A stretch of 64,000 nt of DNA from contig JANRJH010000017.1 of the NCBI GenBank assembly GCA_033764075.1, forward strand, positions 1 through 64,000, in the 5' to 3' direction. The translations under genes were made by a program, and so were the position numbers. Of the stretch, positions 35,226 through 46,154 are shown in pieces. Each line of letters opens with the position of its first letter. Within the stretch, counting starts at the first letter, position 1. The notes beneath the pieces were generated by a model that saw only the letters and a program-made list of their open reading frames with translations, was not told where the DNA came from and did not search any database. This DNA comes from M3007 sp033764075 (GTDB taxonomy: Bacteria; Bacteroidota; Bacteroidia; Chitinophagales; Saprospiraceae).

Positions 35226-38210
35226 GTGGGGGGGGGGGCAGCTCTTGCCCAACGCCCATCCCTGTCCGCGTTTCTCCTGTTTTTGCTCTGCTCGTTTGAG
35301 CTATCCGGCCAAATTACATCCTGTGGGCCGGGTGAACGAGCGTTGGACTGTGGCCAACTGAGGGTCGAAATCAGGGCCAATTGTCCGGACTGCATCCCGG
35401 GTACGAATTGCCACCAACAATTATTCGATGTTTTTTTAGTGGCAAACAATCCTCCGGCAACTTCATTCGAGTTGTGTTACACGGATTTAGTCGTTACGGT
35501 AGACCTGTCCGCCATCAACCCGTACGGTCTTCCCATGCGCTCGGATATTTCCAGAGACAAGTCGATTTTATGCAGCACCGGGTTTGGTTTTGAGTCGATT
35601 TTGGCGTTTAACGATGCTGAAAAGAAGGCAGTGCTGAGTACGGTGGGCACAGGACTTCATCCAATCGTTTTTTTTAATACGATTCCTGTTGGTGTCAATA
35701 ATTGCCTGGGCTTAGCCAACCCCAGTTGCAAACTGTTTACGATTGTTGTTGACGCCTTTCCGGGAGAAGAAATTTTGGCGAATTGTGGCGCCTTTTTGTA
35801 CACCAGACCTGAAACGGGCAGTGCAGACCTCAATTTTGATGGCTTGCTCACCTGCGATGAAGATGGGAACACCCCGGATGAAGATCCAGGTACCAACTTA
35901 TCCACCAGCTTTGCGGGTTGTATGGGCGCCTCTGCTACACTGACCAACATCGGTACGCCTGCAACAACCACCAAGGTACGCCTGGGAGAGGTTGAACAGT
36001 TTCCGGATCATGGCCTTATCCCGGTGACCATTAACACTATCCTGTCAACCATAGACTTTCTCGAGATGGCCATAACGCTGGATGCCGGCGCGCAAATGAT
36101 CATGCCGGAAGTGTTGCCCGGCGATTATGTGCCGACTGCCGTTGAGGGGCCTTTTGCGATACCCAACCCTTCCAACCCCGATGTGGATAACTACCTCATC
36201 ATCGTCCGGTTCGAACAACTGACCTTACAACCCAATGCAGATGTATTATTCAGGATCAGGGTCAATGAACCGGAGTATGTTTCCGGAGGAGGCCTGGTAT
36301 GCCCCTCCTGGGCATTCAGCCGTTTTCGGTTGGGCGCCAATAGTTGCTTCGAACCGGAGCAAAATACCAGCGGAGAGTGCGTCGATTTCGGCCCGGCTTT
36401 GCCGGTTTGTGCCGATAACTTCAGAATAAACGTATACGGCGTGCCGCAAACGCTGCCGCAAGGCGATTGCAAGCTGGAGGTGCTCATCGGATTTGACTGG
36501 GATGATCCACTCGTTGACAAAATACCCCTGGAGTCTTTCCAGTTGGAGCTTGACTTTGAGGCCCCCAACGACATTTTGCTGGAAACCATCGAGCCTTTAG
36601 GTGCGATCAATTGCCCGGGGTCAAATAATCCAGTTGTTTGCACTTCCTCCTGTTTTGCAGGAACCGGTACCCAAACGTTTACTGTCTGTTTTGCCCAGGG
36701 AGCGCCCAATGAGTATCTGGAACTGGATCGGGAGCCGCCCTACCTAAAATTGACTTTTGACGCCCCTTCGGGCTGTATTTCCGGCGTCACCCTGCGAAAA
36801 GCGGAGTTCAAGCAGCCGGGGGCCGCCACCTGCCGCCTCGAAACCCCCGACCCGAACGATCCGAACGCGCCCTTCAACCCTGACGGATTTCCCCTGTGCG
36901 TGCCCTTCCTGAACAGTACCGTACAAAATTCCAACGGCAAGCCCGTAAAAGACGTGCAGATAAGCATCGAATCCGTTGACCCGTTGACCGGCGACCCCGA
37001 TAACCAATGCAACCTGCTGCTCAACACCGATTGCGACGGATATGCGGCCTGCCTGTGCAGCTATGGCGTGTATGACGTCACACCGGATAAAGTGGACGAT
37101 GCCCGAAACGGGGTAAGCAGTTATGATCTGGTGTTGATTAAGAGACATATCCTGGGTATCGACCCATTGCCGGCGCCTTATATGGTGGTTGCAGCTGATG
37201 CTAATAATTCTTCTACTATTTCTGAACTTGACATCATTTTACTTCGTCAAATAATCCTTGGTTCCCAATTTGACTTTCCTCAGTTCCCCGGCGGCGGCTG
37301 GCGCTTTGCTCCAAAGAATTACATTTTCCCCTCCCCAATTCCACCGATACCAGGCTTCCTCGAATCCATACAAGATTTGGCCATACAGCCCAATCAGCAA
37401 CCCGCCGCCGATTTTGTAGCCATAAAAGTGGGCGACGTAAACAACTCCCACCAAACCGGCGATTGCCCGCCCGGTCCCCGGCCAGATGCAGCCGTAAAAA
37501 GCTATCCCATCGTCTTTCAACAGGAATCGGAGCAAAGCGGACAAATCATCACCCTCTCCCTGACCAACGTGGGCGGCGAGTCGTTGGAAGCCTTTCAGGC
37601 GGGTCTGCGTTTCGACGCGGAGCGGCTTGCGCTCATCGGCGTTGCTATGGGCGACGTGGAGGGCGTGACGCCGGAGTCTTTTGGCCTGCAAAAGGCGCAA
37701 CAGGGAGAGCTGCGTGTTGTGTGGGTCTCTCCTGATTTTGAGTCGCGCATCTGGCGACCGGGGCAGGCGCTCTGCCGTTTTGCATTTCGGGTGAAGGGCG
37801 ACGCACGCGATAACACGCCCCTGCTTGCGCTCGACGAAGCTATTTTGCCTGCCGAAACGTATGCGTTGGACGATCGGGCGTTTCGGCCCGAGGCCACCGT
37901 GGCCCAGGCTGCGGTGAGTTCCGCCACTTCGGCTGTTTGGCCGCACGGCAGCCTCAGCGCCGAAATACAGCCCAACCCGCTCACGGGTGAAGCGCGCCTC
38001 GTGGTGCAGGCGGTGCAGGCCGAGCCGTTGCGCCTGTTTCTGTTCAACGCCTTCGGCGTGCGCATGGGTTACCGGGAGTTTGGCGTCAGCGCCGGGCGAA
38101 ACGATATCCTGTTGCCGGAAACGGCCGAGTGGCCCGTGGGCGTGTACTCCTGGGTGTTGCTCTCAGGCGCCAGGCGCCTGGCGGAGGGGCGCATGGTGAA
38201 ACCGCAGTAA
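35226..38210 (+). CDS. Large T9SS surface protein with cohesin-like and dockerin-like domains; poly-G at its start
   Basis: A 994-aa frame whose only start in frame is a GTG at 35226. Two bases further on begins an 11-G tract, and the upstream ATG at 35206 (METNFSKW) is out of frame with it. The N-terminal RPSLSAFLLFLLCSFELSGQ is a signal peptide that would work well if the ATG were in frame. The body has Cys-rich beta domains (LDCGQLRVEI, QGDCKLEVLIGFDWDDP), a dockerin type I pair (VSSYDLVLIKRHILG, DANNSSTISELDIILLRQII), a cohesin-like domain (GQIITLSLTNVGGESLEAFQ) and a T9SS sorting domain (SAEIQPNPLTGEARLVVQ ... VGVYSWVLLSGARRLAEGR). It is likely a surface-bound protein subject to phase variation; function unknown. 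Confidence 0.8.
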   Translation: MGGGAALAQRPSLSAFLLFLLCSFELSGQITSCGPGERALDCGQLRVEIRANCPDCIPGTNCHQQLFDVFLVANNPPATSFELCYTDLVVTVDLSAINPYGLPMRSDISRDKSILCSTGFGFESILAFNDAEKKAVLSTVGTGLHPIVFFNTIPVGVNNCLGLANPSCKLFTIVVDAFPGEEILANCGAFLYTRPETGSADLNFDGLLTCDEDGNTPDEDPGTNLSTSFAGCMGASATLTNIGTPATTTKVRLGEVEQFPDHGLIPVTINTILSTIDFLEMAITLDAGAQMIMPEVLPGDYVPTAVEGPFAIPNPSNPDVDNYLIIVRFEQLTLQPNADVLFRIRVNEPEYVSGGGLVCPSWAFSRFRLGANSCFEPEQNTSGECVDFGPALPVCADNFRINVYGVPQTLPQGDCKLEVLIGFDWDDPLVDKIPLESFQLELDFEAPNDILLETIEPLGAINCPGSNNPVVCTSSCFAGTGTQTFTVCFAQGAPNEYLELDREPPYLKLTFDAPSGCISGVTLRKAEFKQPGAATCRLETPDPNDPNAPFNPDGFPLCVPFLNSTVQNSNGKPVKDVQISIESVDPLTGDPDNQCNLLLNTDCDGYAACLCSYGVYDVTPDKVDDARNGVSSYDLVLIKRHILGIDPLPAPYMVVAADANNSSTISELDIILLRQIILGSQFDFPQFPGGGWRFAPKNYIFPSPIPPIPGFLESIQDLAIQPNQQPAADFVAIKVGDVNNSHQTGDCPPGPRPDAAVKSYPIVFQQESEQSGQIITLSLTNVGGESLEAFQAGLRFDAERLALIGVAMGDVEGVTPESFGLQKAQQGELRVVWVSPDFESRIWRPGQALCRFAFRVKGDARDNTPLLALDEAILPAETYALDDRAFRPEATVAQAAVSSATSAVWPHGSLSAEIQPNPLTGEARLVVQAVQAEPLRLFLFNAFGVRMGYREFGVSAGRNDILLPETAEWPVGVYSWVLLSGARRLAEGRMVKPQ
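35228..35238 (+). repeat. 11-base poly-G tract at the start of a surface protein gene
   Basis: Eleven consecutive G at the 5' end of the coding region. At this length the ATG at 35206 gives only a 51-residue frame ending at 35361. Adding one G or losing two would join METNFSKW to the signal peptide and the 994-residue frame. This is the classic setting for slipped-strand phase variation; a homopolymer sequencing error is the alternative. Confidence 0.75.
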
Positions 38211-38264
38211 AACGGATACCGACAGGATGGCTTGCAGCCAAATGTCGGTCAACTTAAGCGCAAA

Positions 38265-38432
38265 AGGCCTCGGAGAGGCTCAACGTTTGTAGAATACGTT
38301 GCATAAATTTTATAGGCCTCGGAGAGGCCTAACGTTTGTTCGCGGCTCGGAATGTAGAACAAACGTTGGGCCTCTCCGAGGCCCGACGAAATACCCTTGG
38401 CATTTCTACAAACGTTGGGCCTCGCCGAGGCC
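38265..38432. repeat. Mirrored REP-like palindrome array between the two T9SS genes
   Basis: Four units of a GC-rich palindrome plus a tail: GGCCTCGGAGAGGC..CGTTTGT near 38265 and 38314, and the same unit reversed (ACAAACGTTGGGCCTC..CCGAGGCC) near 38359 and 38406. Two forward then two reverse units make a large cruciform. A related array is at 47324-47511. No RAYT transposase is seen nearby. Confidence 0.85.
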
Positions 38433-38449
38433 ACCACAAACTTTTTGTG

Positions 38450-38585
38450 CCGTTGTTGGCGTCCTCGCCAACAACAAACGGCGGAGTGAGCGACCAGGCG
38501 AAAAACGCCGAAAACGGCAATGCCTGGGGGCATTTATTGGCCCCCCCACTCCACCGTTTGTCCTCGGCGAGGACACCGACAACGG
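38450..38585. repeat. Large imperfect inverted repeat before the second T9SS gene
   Basis: The arm 38450-38488 (starting CCGTTGTTGGCGTCCTCGCC) pairs with 38547-38585 with few mismatches over 39 bases; the loop contains further small stems. It lies directly upstream of the ATG at 38617. It could end or attenuate transcription from the first cassette gene, or be another REP-like element. No clear promoter precedes 38617. Confidence 0.75.
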
Positions 38586-38616
38586 CAATTATCTATCAAA
38601 ATAGCACCTCTTCGAC

Positions 38617-41388
38617 ATGAAAAAAACATACCCGCTCTTTTTACTCCTCCTGAGCTGTTCACTGCTGTCGGCGCAAAACAGGTACTACGTGCACCCTTCG
38701 GCGGTTGGCGGCGCAGGCAACGGCACCTCCTGGGCCGACGCATTTACCAGCCTGCACAATGCCCTGGCGATAGCCGGGCCGGGCGACAGCGTGTGGGTGG
38801 CCGCCGGCGTGTACTACCCGGCAACCGGTCCCGCCCGCGATTCCAGCTTTGTGTTGCGCAGCGGAACACGGCTGTTCGGCGGGTTTGCCGGTACGGAAAC
38901 GGACATCGCACAACGCGACTGGGCGAACAACCCGACGGTGCTGAGCGGCGACATCGGCATAAAACCGGACTCCACCGACAACGCTTACACGATTTTGTAC
39001 CTCGAAAACCCGGACAGTGGCACCGTGGTGGACGGCCTGGTGTTCCGCCACGGCATAGCCGACAATGCCGACGGCAACCTGCCCGCCGACAGCCCCCGAA
39101 AATGCGGGGGCGCCATATACATCATGGCTGCCGACGGCTGGGCGTACCCCGACATTCGCAACTGCCTGTTCGAGCACAACTACGCGTTTATCGCCGGTGG
39201 CGCCATATACATCAACGGCTCGGGGGTGGGCTCGGTGGCGCCGAGGGTGCTGAACTGCGTCTTCCGACTCAATACCGCCCGCCTGGATGGCGGCGCTGTC
39301 TACAAGGATGGCGCAAGCTGGGTGGAACGCGTACCGGATTTCGGCCACTGCACCTTTGAGGAAAACAAGGCCAATAGAAGAGGCGGAGGGCTTATGGTGA
39401 GCGACAAGGAAAGGAGCGACACCATCCATCTGATTGGATGCCAATTTATAAGAAACCGGGTATTTGTACAGGAAGGCGGAGGGGCTGCATTCGCCTTCGG
39501 GCGGCTAACTGGAAGCAAATTGAGCGTTGACAGTTGTTATTTTTTTGAAAATTCCGGCAAATTTGGCTCTGTATATTCTATTACTTCGTTTAACTCATTA
39601 TTTACGGCTTTTATAGGATTTTTTAATTCCGGCGTAATAAAAAATTTTTTATTTGGTGGCGGCGGTTCTCATTTTTGGGAAGTGGGTGTTGTAGATGTGC
39701 CGGGCATGGGCCAGGAAAAAACGTATGACGGATTACTTATTGACAATAATTTCAATGGATATTTATTTATCTTGGGGGGAAGCGTATTTCAATCCACGTT
39801 CACTAAAACGAGTTTAACCAACTGTACTGTCAAAAACAATACAGGCGGATTCATCGGTTCAATTGGCGGTGAATTTGATTCCATGTATATCACCGGGAAC
39901 GTTATAGTTTCAACAGATACATTTCCTATATTTACTCTAAAAAGAGCAGGAATAAAAATATTGGATTATGATCACGCACTGAATTTTTCCAACAACATCT
40001 GTTTAGCGCCCAACAGCACAATTTTTGATGCGCATCAATCTTCCGTTACCCTTCAAAACAATCATTTTCTGGCAAAAACGCTCCTGTTTGAACCGCCCGG
40101 GCAGGTGCAGGATTCCTTAAATTTCCGGATTTACAATTCTGTTTTGCAAAGCAGCGGACAACCGGAATTGTTCATCCGACAAAGCGCCAAGCTCAAAGCA
40201 ACTTTTTCGCATTGCCTGATGGACACCACCTGGTATTGCGACAACCTGCCGAACGTGGTCACTTGCGGCCCGGGCAACCTGTTCGGACTCGATCCCCTGC
40301 TGCGCGATACGGCCGCCGGCGATTTTTCGCCCTTGCCCTGCTCGCCGCTCTTCGACGCCGGCAATAAGGATTATATCCCCGGCATCCAAACAGACATCGA
40401 AGGAAAGCCCCGCGTCGTTGGCGCCCAGGCAGACATCGGGCCCTTCGAAGCGCCCGGACTGGGTTATACCCACCCGCCGGACATATCGCCCGCCTGCGGC
40501 CCCGTGTCGGCGGGCGCCGTCGGCGTGCATCCGGCCAACGGCTGCGAACCCTATCAGTTTACGTGGAGCGCCGGCCAGGGCGACAGCACGCTGGCCGGAC
40601 TGGCCCCCGGAACCTACTTCCTGACCCTGAGCGACGCGCGCGGACGCATCCGCTCCGATACCTTCACGGTGGACGGCAGCGACCCCGCCGTGTCCATCAC
40701 CGGCGATTCGCTGCTGTGCGGCGCACAGGCCGACGGGCGCCTGCAGGCGCTGCTGTCGGGCGATGTGCGCTTGCCCGTCGTATTTGACTGGAGCACCGGC
40801 GCCTCCGACACGGCCATCAGTGGTCTGCCCGCCGGCGCATACGCCCTTACCATAACCGACGCTGCCGGTTGCCGGGATACGGCCACGGCCACCGTGCTGA
40901 ACGTGCCGCCGCCGGCTGCTACGTTCACCGTACAAAACGCTTCGGCGGTGGACTCCATGGACGGCCGCATTGCGGTGGCCGTCTCCGGGGGCATATCCCC
41001 GTTTGTGTTTGTTTGGAACACCGGCGACAGCACCGTTGCCGTCAGCGGGCTCAAACCGGGCGCCTACACGCTGGTGTTGTACGACGGGGCGGGTTGCAAT
41101 TACGGGTACGTTGTTGAGGTGGGGTTCAGCAGCAGCATCGGCCAGACGCCCTTCAGCCAGGCGGCAGGCTATGTGTACCCCAATCCGGTGAGCGATGTGC
41201 TCCACATCCACTGGGAGGAAGAAGATCAGTGGCGACTCTTCGACGCGCTGGGCCGGCAGGTGCTCGAAGCCGCGCCCGGCGCCGGCGAACACTCAATGGG
41301 CACAGACCGGTTGGCGCCGGGCGTGTACACGTATGTGTTTTACCACAACGGCAAGCCCGTGCAGGCGGGCCGGGTGGTGAAGTGGTAG
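38617..41388 (+). CDS. T9SS-secreted beta-helix adhesin with SprB-type repeats
   Basis: A 923-aa exported protein: signal peptide MKKTYPLFLLLLSCSLLSA, then RYYVHPSAVGGAGNGTSWAD and a right-handed beta-helix (about 20-600) of the choice-of-anchor/polymorphic type with repeated GGAIYI/GGAVYK turns. Three SprB-like repeats follow (e.g. CEPYQFTWSAGQGDSTLAGL, GDVRLPVVFDWSTGASDTAI, GGISPFVFVWNTGDSTVAVS), each ending with APG-TY or KPGAY-type turns. The last about 80 residues are a T9SS sorting domain (YVYPNPVSDVLHIHWEEEDQ, GVYTYVFYHNGKPVQAGRV). The middle (about 39520-40090) is notably AT-rich against its flanks, a possible recombined segment. It is probably a surface adhesin. It ends 8 bases before the right 46-bp repeat. 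Confidence 0.87.
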   Translation: MKKTYPLFLLLLSCSLLSAQNRYYVHPSAVGGAGNGTSWADAFTSLHNALAIAGPGDSVWVAAGVYYPATGPARDSSFVLRSGTRLFGGFAGTETDIAQRDWANNPTVLSGDIGIKPDSTDNAYTILYLENPDSGTVVDGLVFRHGIADNADGNLPADSPRKCGGAIYIMAADGWAYPDIRNCLFEHNYAFIAGGAIYINGSGVGSVAPRVLNCVFRLNTARLDGGAVYKDGASWVERVPDFGHCTFEENKANRRGGGLMVSDKERSDTIHLIGCQFIRNRVFVQEGGGAAFAFGRLTGSKLSVDSCYFFENSGKFGSVYSITSFNSLFTAFIGFFNSGVIKNFLFGGGGSHFWEVGVVDVPGMGQEKTYDGLLIDNNFNGYLFILGGSVFQSTFTKTSLTNCTVKNNTGGFIGSIGGEFDSMYITGNVIVSTDTFPIFTLKRAGIKILDYDHALNFSNNICLAPNSTIFDAHQSSVTLQNNHFLAKTLLFEPPGQVQDSLNFRIYNSVLQSSGQPELFIRQSAKLKATFSHCLMDTTWYCDNLPNVVTCGPGNLFGLDPLLRDTAAGDFSPLPCSPLFDAGNKDYIPGIQTDIEGKPRVVGAQADIGPFEAPGLGYTHPPDISPACGPVSAGAVGVHPANGCEPYQFTWSAGQGDSTLAGLAPGTYFLTLSDARGRIRSDTFTVDGSDPAVSITGDSLLCGAQADGRLQALLSGDVRLPVVFDWSTGASDTAISGLPAGAYALTITDAAGCRDTATATVLNVPPPAATFTVQNASAVDSMDGRIAVAVSGGISPFVFVWNTGDSTVAVSGLKPGAYTLVLYDGAGCNYGYVVEVGFSSSIGQTPFSQAAGYVYPNPVSDVLHIHWEEEDQWRLFDALGRQVLEAAPGAGEHSMGTDRLAPGVYTYVFYHNGKPVQAGRVVKW

Positions 41389-41396
41389 GCTATTGG

Positions 41397-41442
41397 GTCA
41401 CACCAACCCCTCGCGCACCAGGTCGTGCAGGTGCACAACCCC
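41397..41442. repeat. 46-bp direct repeat, right copy (3' end of kpsF)
   Basis: The last 14 codons and stop of the intact kpsF-type gene plus one base. Identical to 35038-35083. It begins 8 bases after the stop of the second T9SS gene, so the cassette is tightly delimited. Confidence 0.9.
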
Positions 41443-42372
41443 GAGATACCCCGATGCGTCGGCCACCAGTAGTTGGGTGATGCTGTGTTGTCGCATGAGC
41501 GCCAGGGCGTCGACCGCCAACGCTTCCGGTGCGATGGTTTTGGGATTTGGGGTCATGATGTCGCGCGCGCGAACAGAGCGCAGGTCGGTTTCCTTCTGGA
41601 GCATGCGGCGCAGGTCGCCGTCGGTCACTACCCCGACCAGTGCGCCGGCGTCGTCGAGCACGGCCGCCATGCCCAGCCGTTTGGAAGAGATTTCGAGGAT
41701 GACCTCCTGCAGGGTAGCGTCGGAGGCGACCACCGGCCGCGCGTGCGACGGGTACAGGTCGCGCACCCGAAGGTAGAGTTGTTTGCCCAGCGCGCCGCCG
41801 GGGTGGAATTTGGCGAAGTCTTCGGAGCTGAAGCCCCGCAGCGAGAGCAGGGCGACGGCCAGGGCGTCGCCCAGGGCCATTTGCGCGGTGGTGCTGGTGG
41901 TAGGCGCCAGGTTGTTCGGGTCGGCCTCCTGCCCCACCGGCGTCCACAGCAGGTAGTGGGCGGCCTGGGCCAGGGTGGACTGCCGGTTGGCGGTCATGGC
42001 AATAATCGGGTTGCCGAAGTTGCGCAGCAGGGGCAGCAGCACCCTTATTTCCGGCGTTTCGCCGCTTTTGGACAGGCACAGCACCAGGTCTTCGGGCCGG
42101 ATCATGCCCAGGTCGCCGTGTATGGCGTCGGCAGCGTGCAGGAACAGGGCAGGCTGCCCGGTGGAGTTGAGGGTTGCGGCAATTTTCTGGGCCACAATCG
42201 CGCTCTTGCCGATGCCGGTGATGACCAGCCGACCGGCAGAGCGGACGATCGCGTGCACGCATTGCGCAAAATCCGGCGTCTCGTCCAGCTGATCGGCGAG
42301 GGCCGTGAGGGCTTCCGCTTCCATGCGAATGGTCCGGCGGGCCAGGGCTATGATGTTTTCATTAGTAACCAT
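41398..42372 (-). CDS. kdsD: KpsF/GutQ-type D-arabinose 5-phosphate isomerase
   Basis: A 324-aa cytoplasmic enzyme that converts ribulose-5-phosphate to arabinose-5-phosphate for KDO synthesis. An N-terminal SIS domain (GRLVITGIGKSAIVAQKIAA, SKSGETPEIRVLLPLL, then the AMTANRQSTLA region) is followed by two CBS domains (VVASDATLQEVILEI, VRARDIMTPNPKTIAPEALA). Length and order match the family. I chose the start at 42372 (MVTNENIIALARRTI). Its 3' end is the 46-bp sequence duplicated at 35038. Confidence 0.93.
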   Translation of the reverse strand: MVTNENIIALARRTIRMEAEALTALADQLDETPDFAQCVHAIVRSAGRLVITGIGKSAIVAQKIAATLNSTGQPALFLHAADAIHGDLGMIRPEDLVLCLSKSGETPEIRVLLPLLRNFGNPIIAMTANRQSTLAQAAHYLLWTPVGQEADPNNLAPTTSTTAQMALGDALAVALLSLRGFSSEDFAKFHPGGALGKQLYLRVRDLYPSHARPVVASDATLQEVILEISSKRLGMAAVLDDAGALVGVVTDGDLRRMLQKETDLRSVRARDIMTPNPKTIAPEALAVDALALMRQHSITQLLVADASGYLGVVHLHDLVREGLV

Positions 42373-42379
42373 AAGGCAA

Positions 42380-42387
42380 CAAAAATA
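42380..42387 (-). promoter_or_regulatory. Predicted -7 box of the arabinose-5-phosphate isomerase gene
   Basis: Minus-strand TATTTTTG fits TAnnTTTG, but it lies only 8 bases from the start codon, so the transcript would be nearly leaderless. No -33 element at a normal distance. Low confidence. Confidence 0.35.
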
Positions 42388-42482
42388 GAACTTTATTTTG
42401 TTTTTTAGTGTTCGTTTGGGCCGATTCAAAATTAAAACCGGCAGAAAAAAGATCACTTTGTGTGTAAAATGTCAAAAGGTCT

Positions 42483-42514
42483 TTTGAAAATTCCGATTTA
42501 TGGTTATATCTTTG
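42483..42514 (+). promoter_or_regulatory. Predicted promoter of recQ
   Basis: TTTG (42483-42486), 20-base spacer, TATCTTTG (42507-42514), matching both consensus elements. The leader to the ATG at 42639 is about 118 bases and begins with the palindrome GCCTTTTTAAAAAAGGC (42518-42534). Confidence 0.7.
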
Positions 42515-42638
42515 GCAGCCTTTTTAAAAAAGGCGGATTTTCAGGAATGAAGTCAGTATCTTACCCTTCGAAATGGTGCGTGTTTTTTCGGAGCGTCAAG
42601 TACATACAAAAGTAGTAATTTAAGCTAATTTTTAAGCC

Positions 42639-44852
<2,214 letters not shown>

Positions 44853-44855
44853 CTA

Positions 44856-45998
44856 CTACACGTCGGCCAGGCGCGCTGCGGCCTGCACGAGCAAGTCTTC
44901 CGTTTTGGCAAAACAGAAACGGATGATTTTTTCGTCTTTTCCATCCGTAAAGAACGACGACACGGGGATGGCGGCTACGCCGTACGCCGTTGTCAGGCGT
45001 TTGCAAAAATCCAGATCGGGTTCGTCGCTGATGGCCGAATAGTCGTACAACTGAAAATACGTGCCGCCGCAGAAAAGCGGTTTAAAACGCGTTTCGGCCA
45101 TGGCTTGCTGGAAAACGTCGCGTTTCTGCTGGTAAAAAGCGGGCAGGCCCAGGTACTCGTCGGGATCGGCCATAAATTCGGCAAAGGCCGCCTGCATAGG
45201 GTGATTGGCGCAGAACACATTGAACTGGTGTACCTTGCGAAACTCGGCGGTTAGTTCGGGCGACGCCACACAATACCCCGTTTTCCAGCCGGTGTTGTGG
45301 TAGGTTTTTCCGAAGGAGTAAATGGCGAGGGTGCGTTCGCGCAGTCCGGGATACTTCAGGGCACAGGCGTGGGGTTCGTTGTCGAAGATGAGGTGTTCGT
45401 ACACTTCGTCGCTCATGAGCAACACGTTGGTTCCGGCCAGCAACTGTTCGAGTGCCCGCATGTCTGCATCGCGCAGCAGGGTGCCGGTAGGGTTCTGGGG
45501 CGTGTTCACGCACAGCAGCCGGGTCCGGGGGGTGATGAGGGCCGCCACTTCCGCCCAGTTGACGCGGTAATCGGGCGCCGATAAAGTACAGGTCACCACT
45601 TTTCCGCCCATCACTTCCACCGAAGGCCGGTACGAATCGTAGCAGGGCTCGATGAGGATCACCTCGTCGCCGGGCCGGACAAACGCACCCATCACACAAA
45701 AGATCGCCTGGGTGCCGCCGGCCGTTACGGTCACTTCCCGGTCCGGATCCACCGACAGGCCGTACATGCGCCCCATTTTTTCTGCAATGCGCTCGCGCAG
45801 GGCAGGCAGGCCCGGCATGGGCGCGTACTGATTGGCGCCGCGCTGCATGTGCGCGTACACCAGGTGTTGCAGCCGCTCCGACGGGTTGAAGTTGGGAAAG
45901 CCCTGCGACAGGTTGATGGCCCCGTGCTGCTGGGCCAAACCGGACATAACGGTGAAGATCGTCGTGCCCACGTGCGGTAGTTTCGATTCGATGCGCAT
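44856..45998 (-). CDS. Methionine/kynurenine-type PLP aminotransferase (class I/II)
   Basis: A 380-aa fold-type I PLP aminotransferase. The N-terminal GAINLSQGFPNFNPSERL, NTPQNPTGTLL, VLLMSDEVYEHLIFD and the PLP lysine in IYSFGKTYHNTGWKTGYC closely resemble methionine aminotransferase (YbdL) and kynurenine aminotransferase. It probably transaminates 2-oxo-4-methylthiobutyrate in methionine salvage, or aromatic amino acids. The start at 45998 gives the usual MRIESKLPHVGTTIF. A -7-like TATCTTCG lies 10-18 bases upstream. Confidence 0.92.
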   Translation of the reverse strand: MRIESKLPHVGTTIFTVMSGLAQQHGAINLSQGFPNFNPSERLQHLVYAHMQRGANQYAPMPGLPALRERIAEKMGRMYGLSVDPDREVTVTAGGTQAIFCVMGAFVRPGDEVILIEPCYDSYRPSVEVMGGKVVTCTLSAPDYRVNWAEVAALITPRTRLLCVNTPQNPTGTLLRDADMRALEQLLAGTNVLLMSDEVYEHLIFDNEPHACALKYPGLRERTLAIYSFGKTYHNTGWKTGYCVASPELTAEFRKVHQFNVFCANHPMQAAFAEFMADPDEYLGLPAFYQQKRDVFQQAMAETRFKPLFCGGTYFQLYDYSAISDEPDLDFCKRLTTAYGVAAIPVSSFFTDGKDEKIIRFCFAKTEDLLVQAAARLADV

Positions 45999-46063
45999 GG
46001 GGCGAAGATACGGGGGCGGCGGATATACGGGAGCAGTTTAATGCGGTTTTGGGGCAACGGCGT

Positions 46064-46154
46064 GAGGCTATAGCATAAGTCGAAAAAATCAGCATTTTTT
46101 CAATTAAAATTTAATTGGAGAAATGCCGGTTTTTTAGACTTGTTATACACCCTC
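46064..46154. mobile_element. MITE-like inverted-repeat element, copy 2
   Basis: A 91-bp element related to 19215-19301: left end GAGGCTATAGCATAAGT, right end ACTTGTTATACACCCTC, shared centre TTTAATTGGAGAAATGCCGG. Its right terminus overlaps the 3' end of the broken Rpn gene and provides the stop codon TAA and the last two or three codons of the remnant. Confidence 0.7.

Noticed and set aside
35038..41442. A prophage or integrative element in the repeat-bounded cassette
   Set aside because: No integrase, phage or conjugation gene lies inside; only two surface-protein genes and repeats are present.
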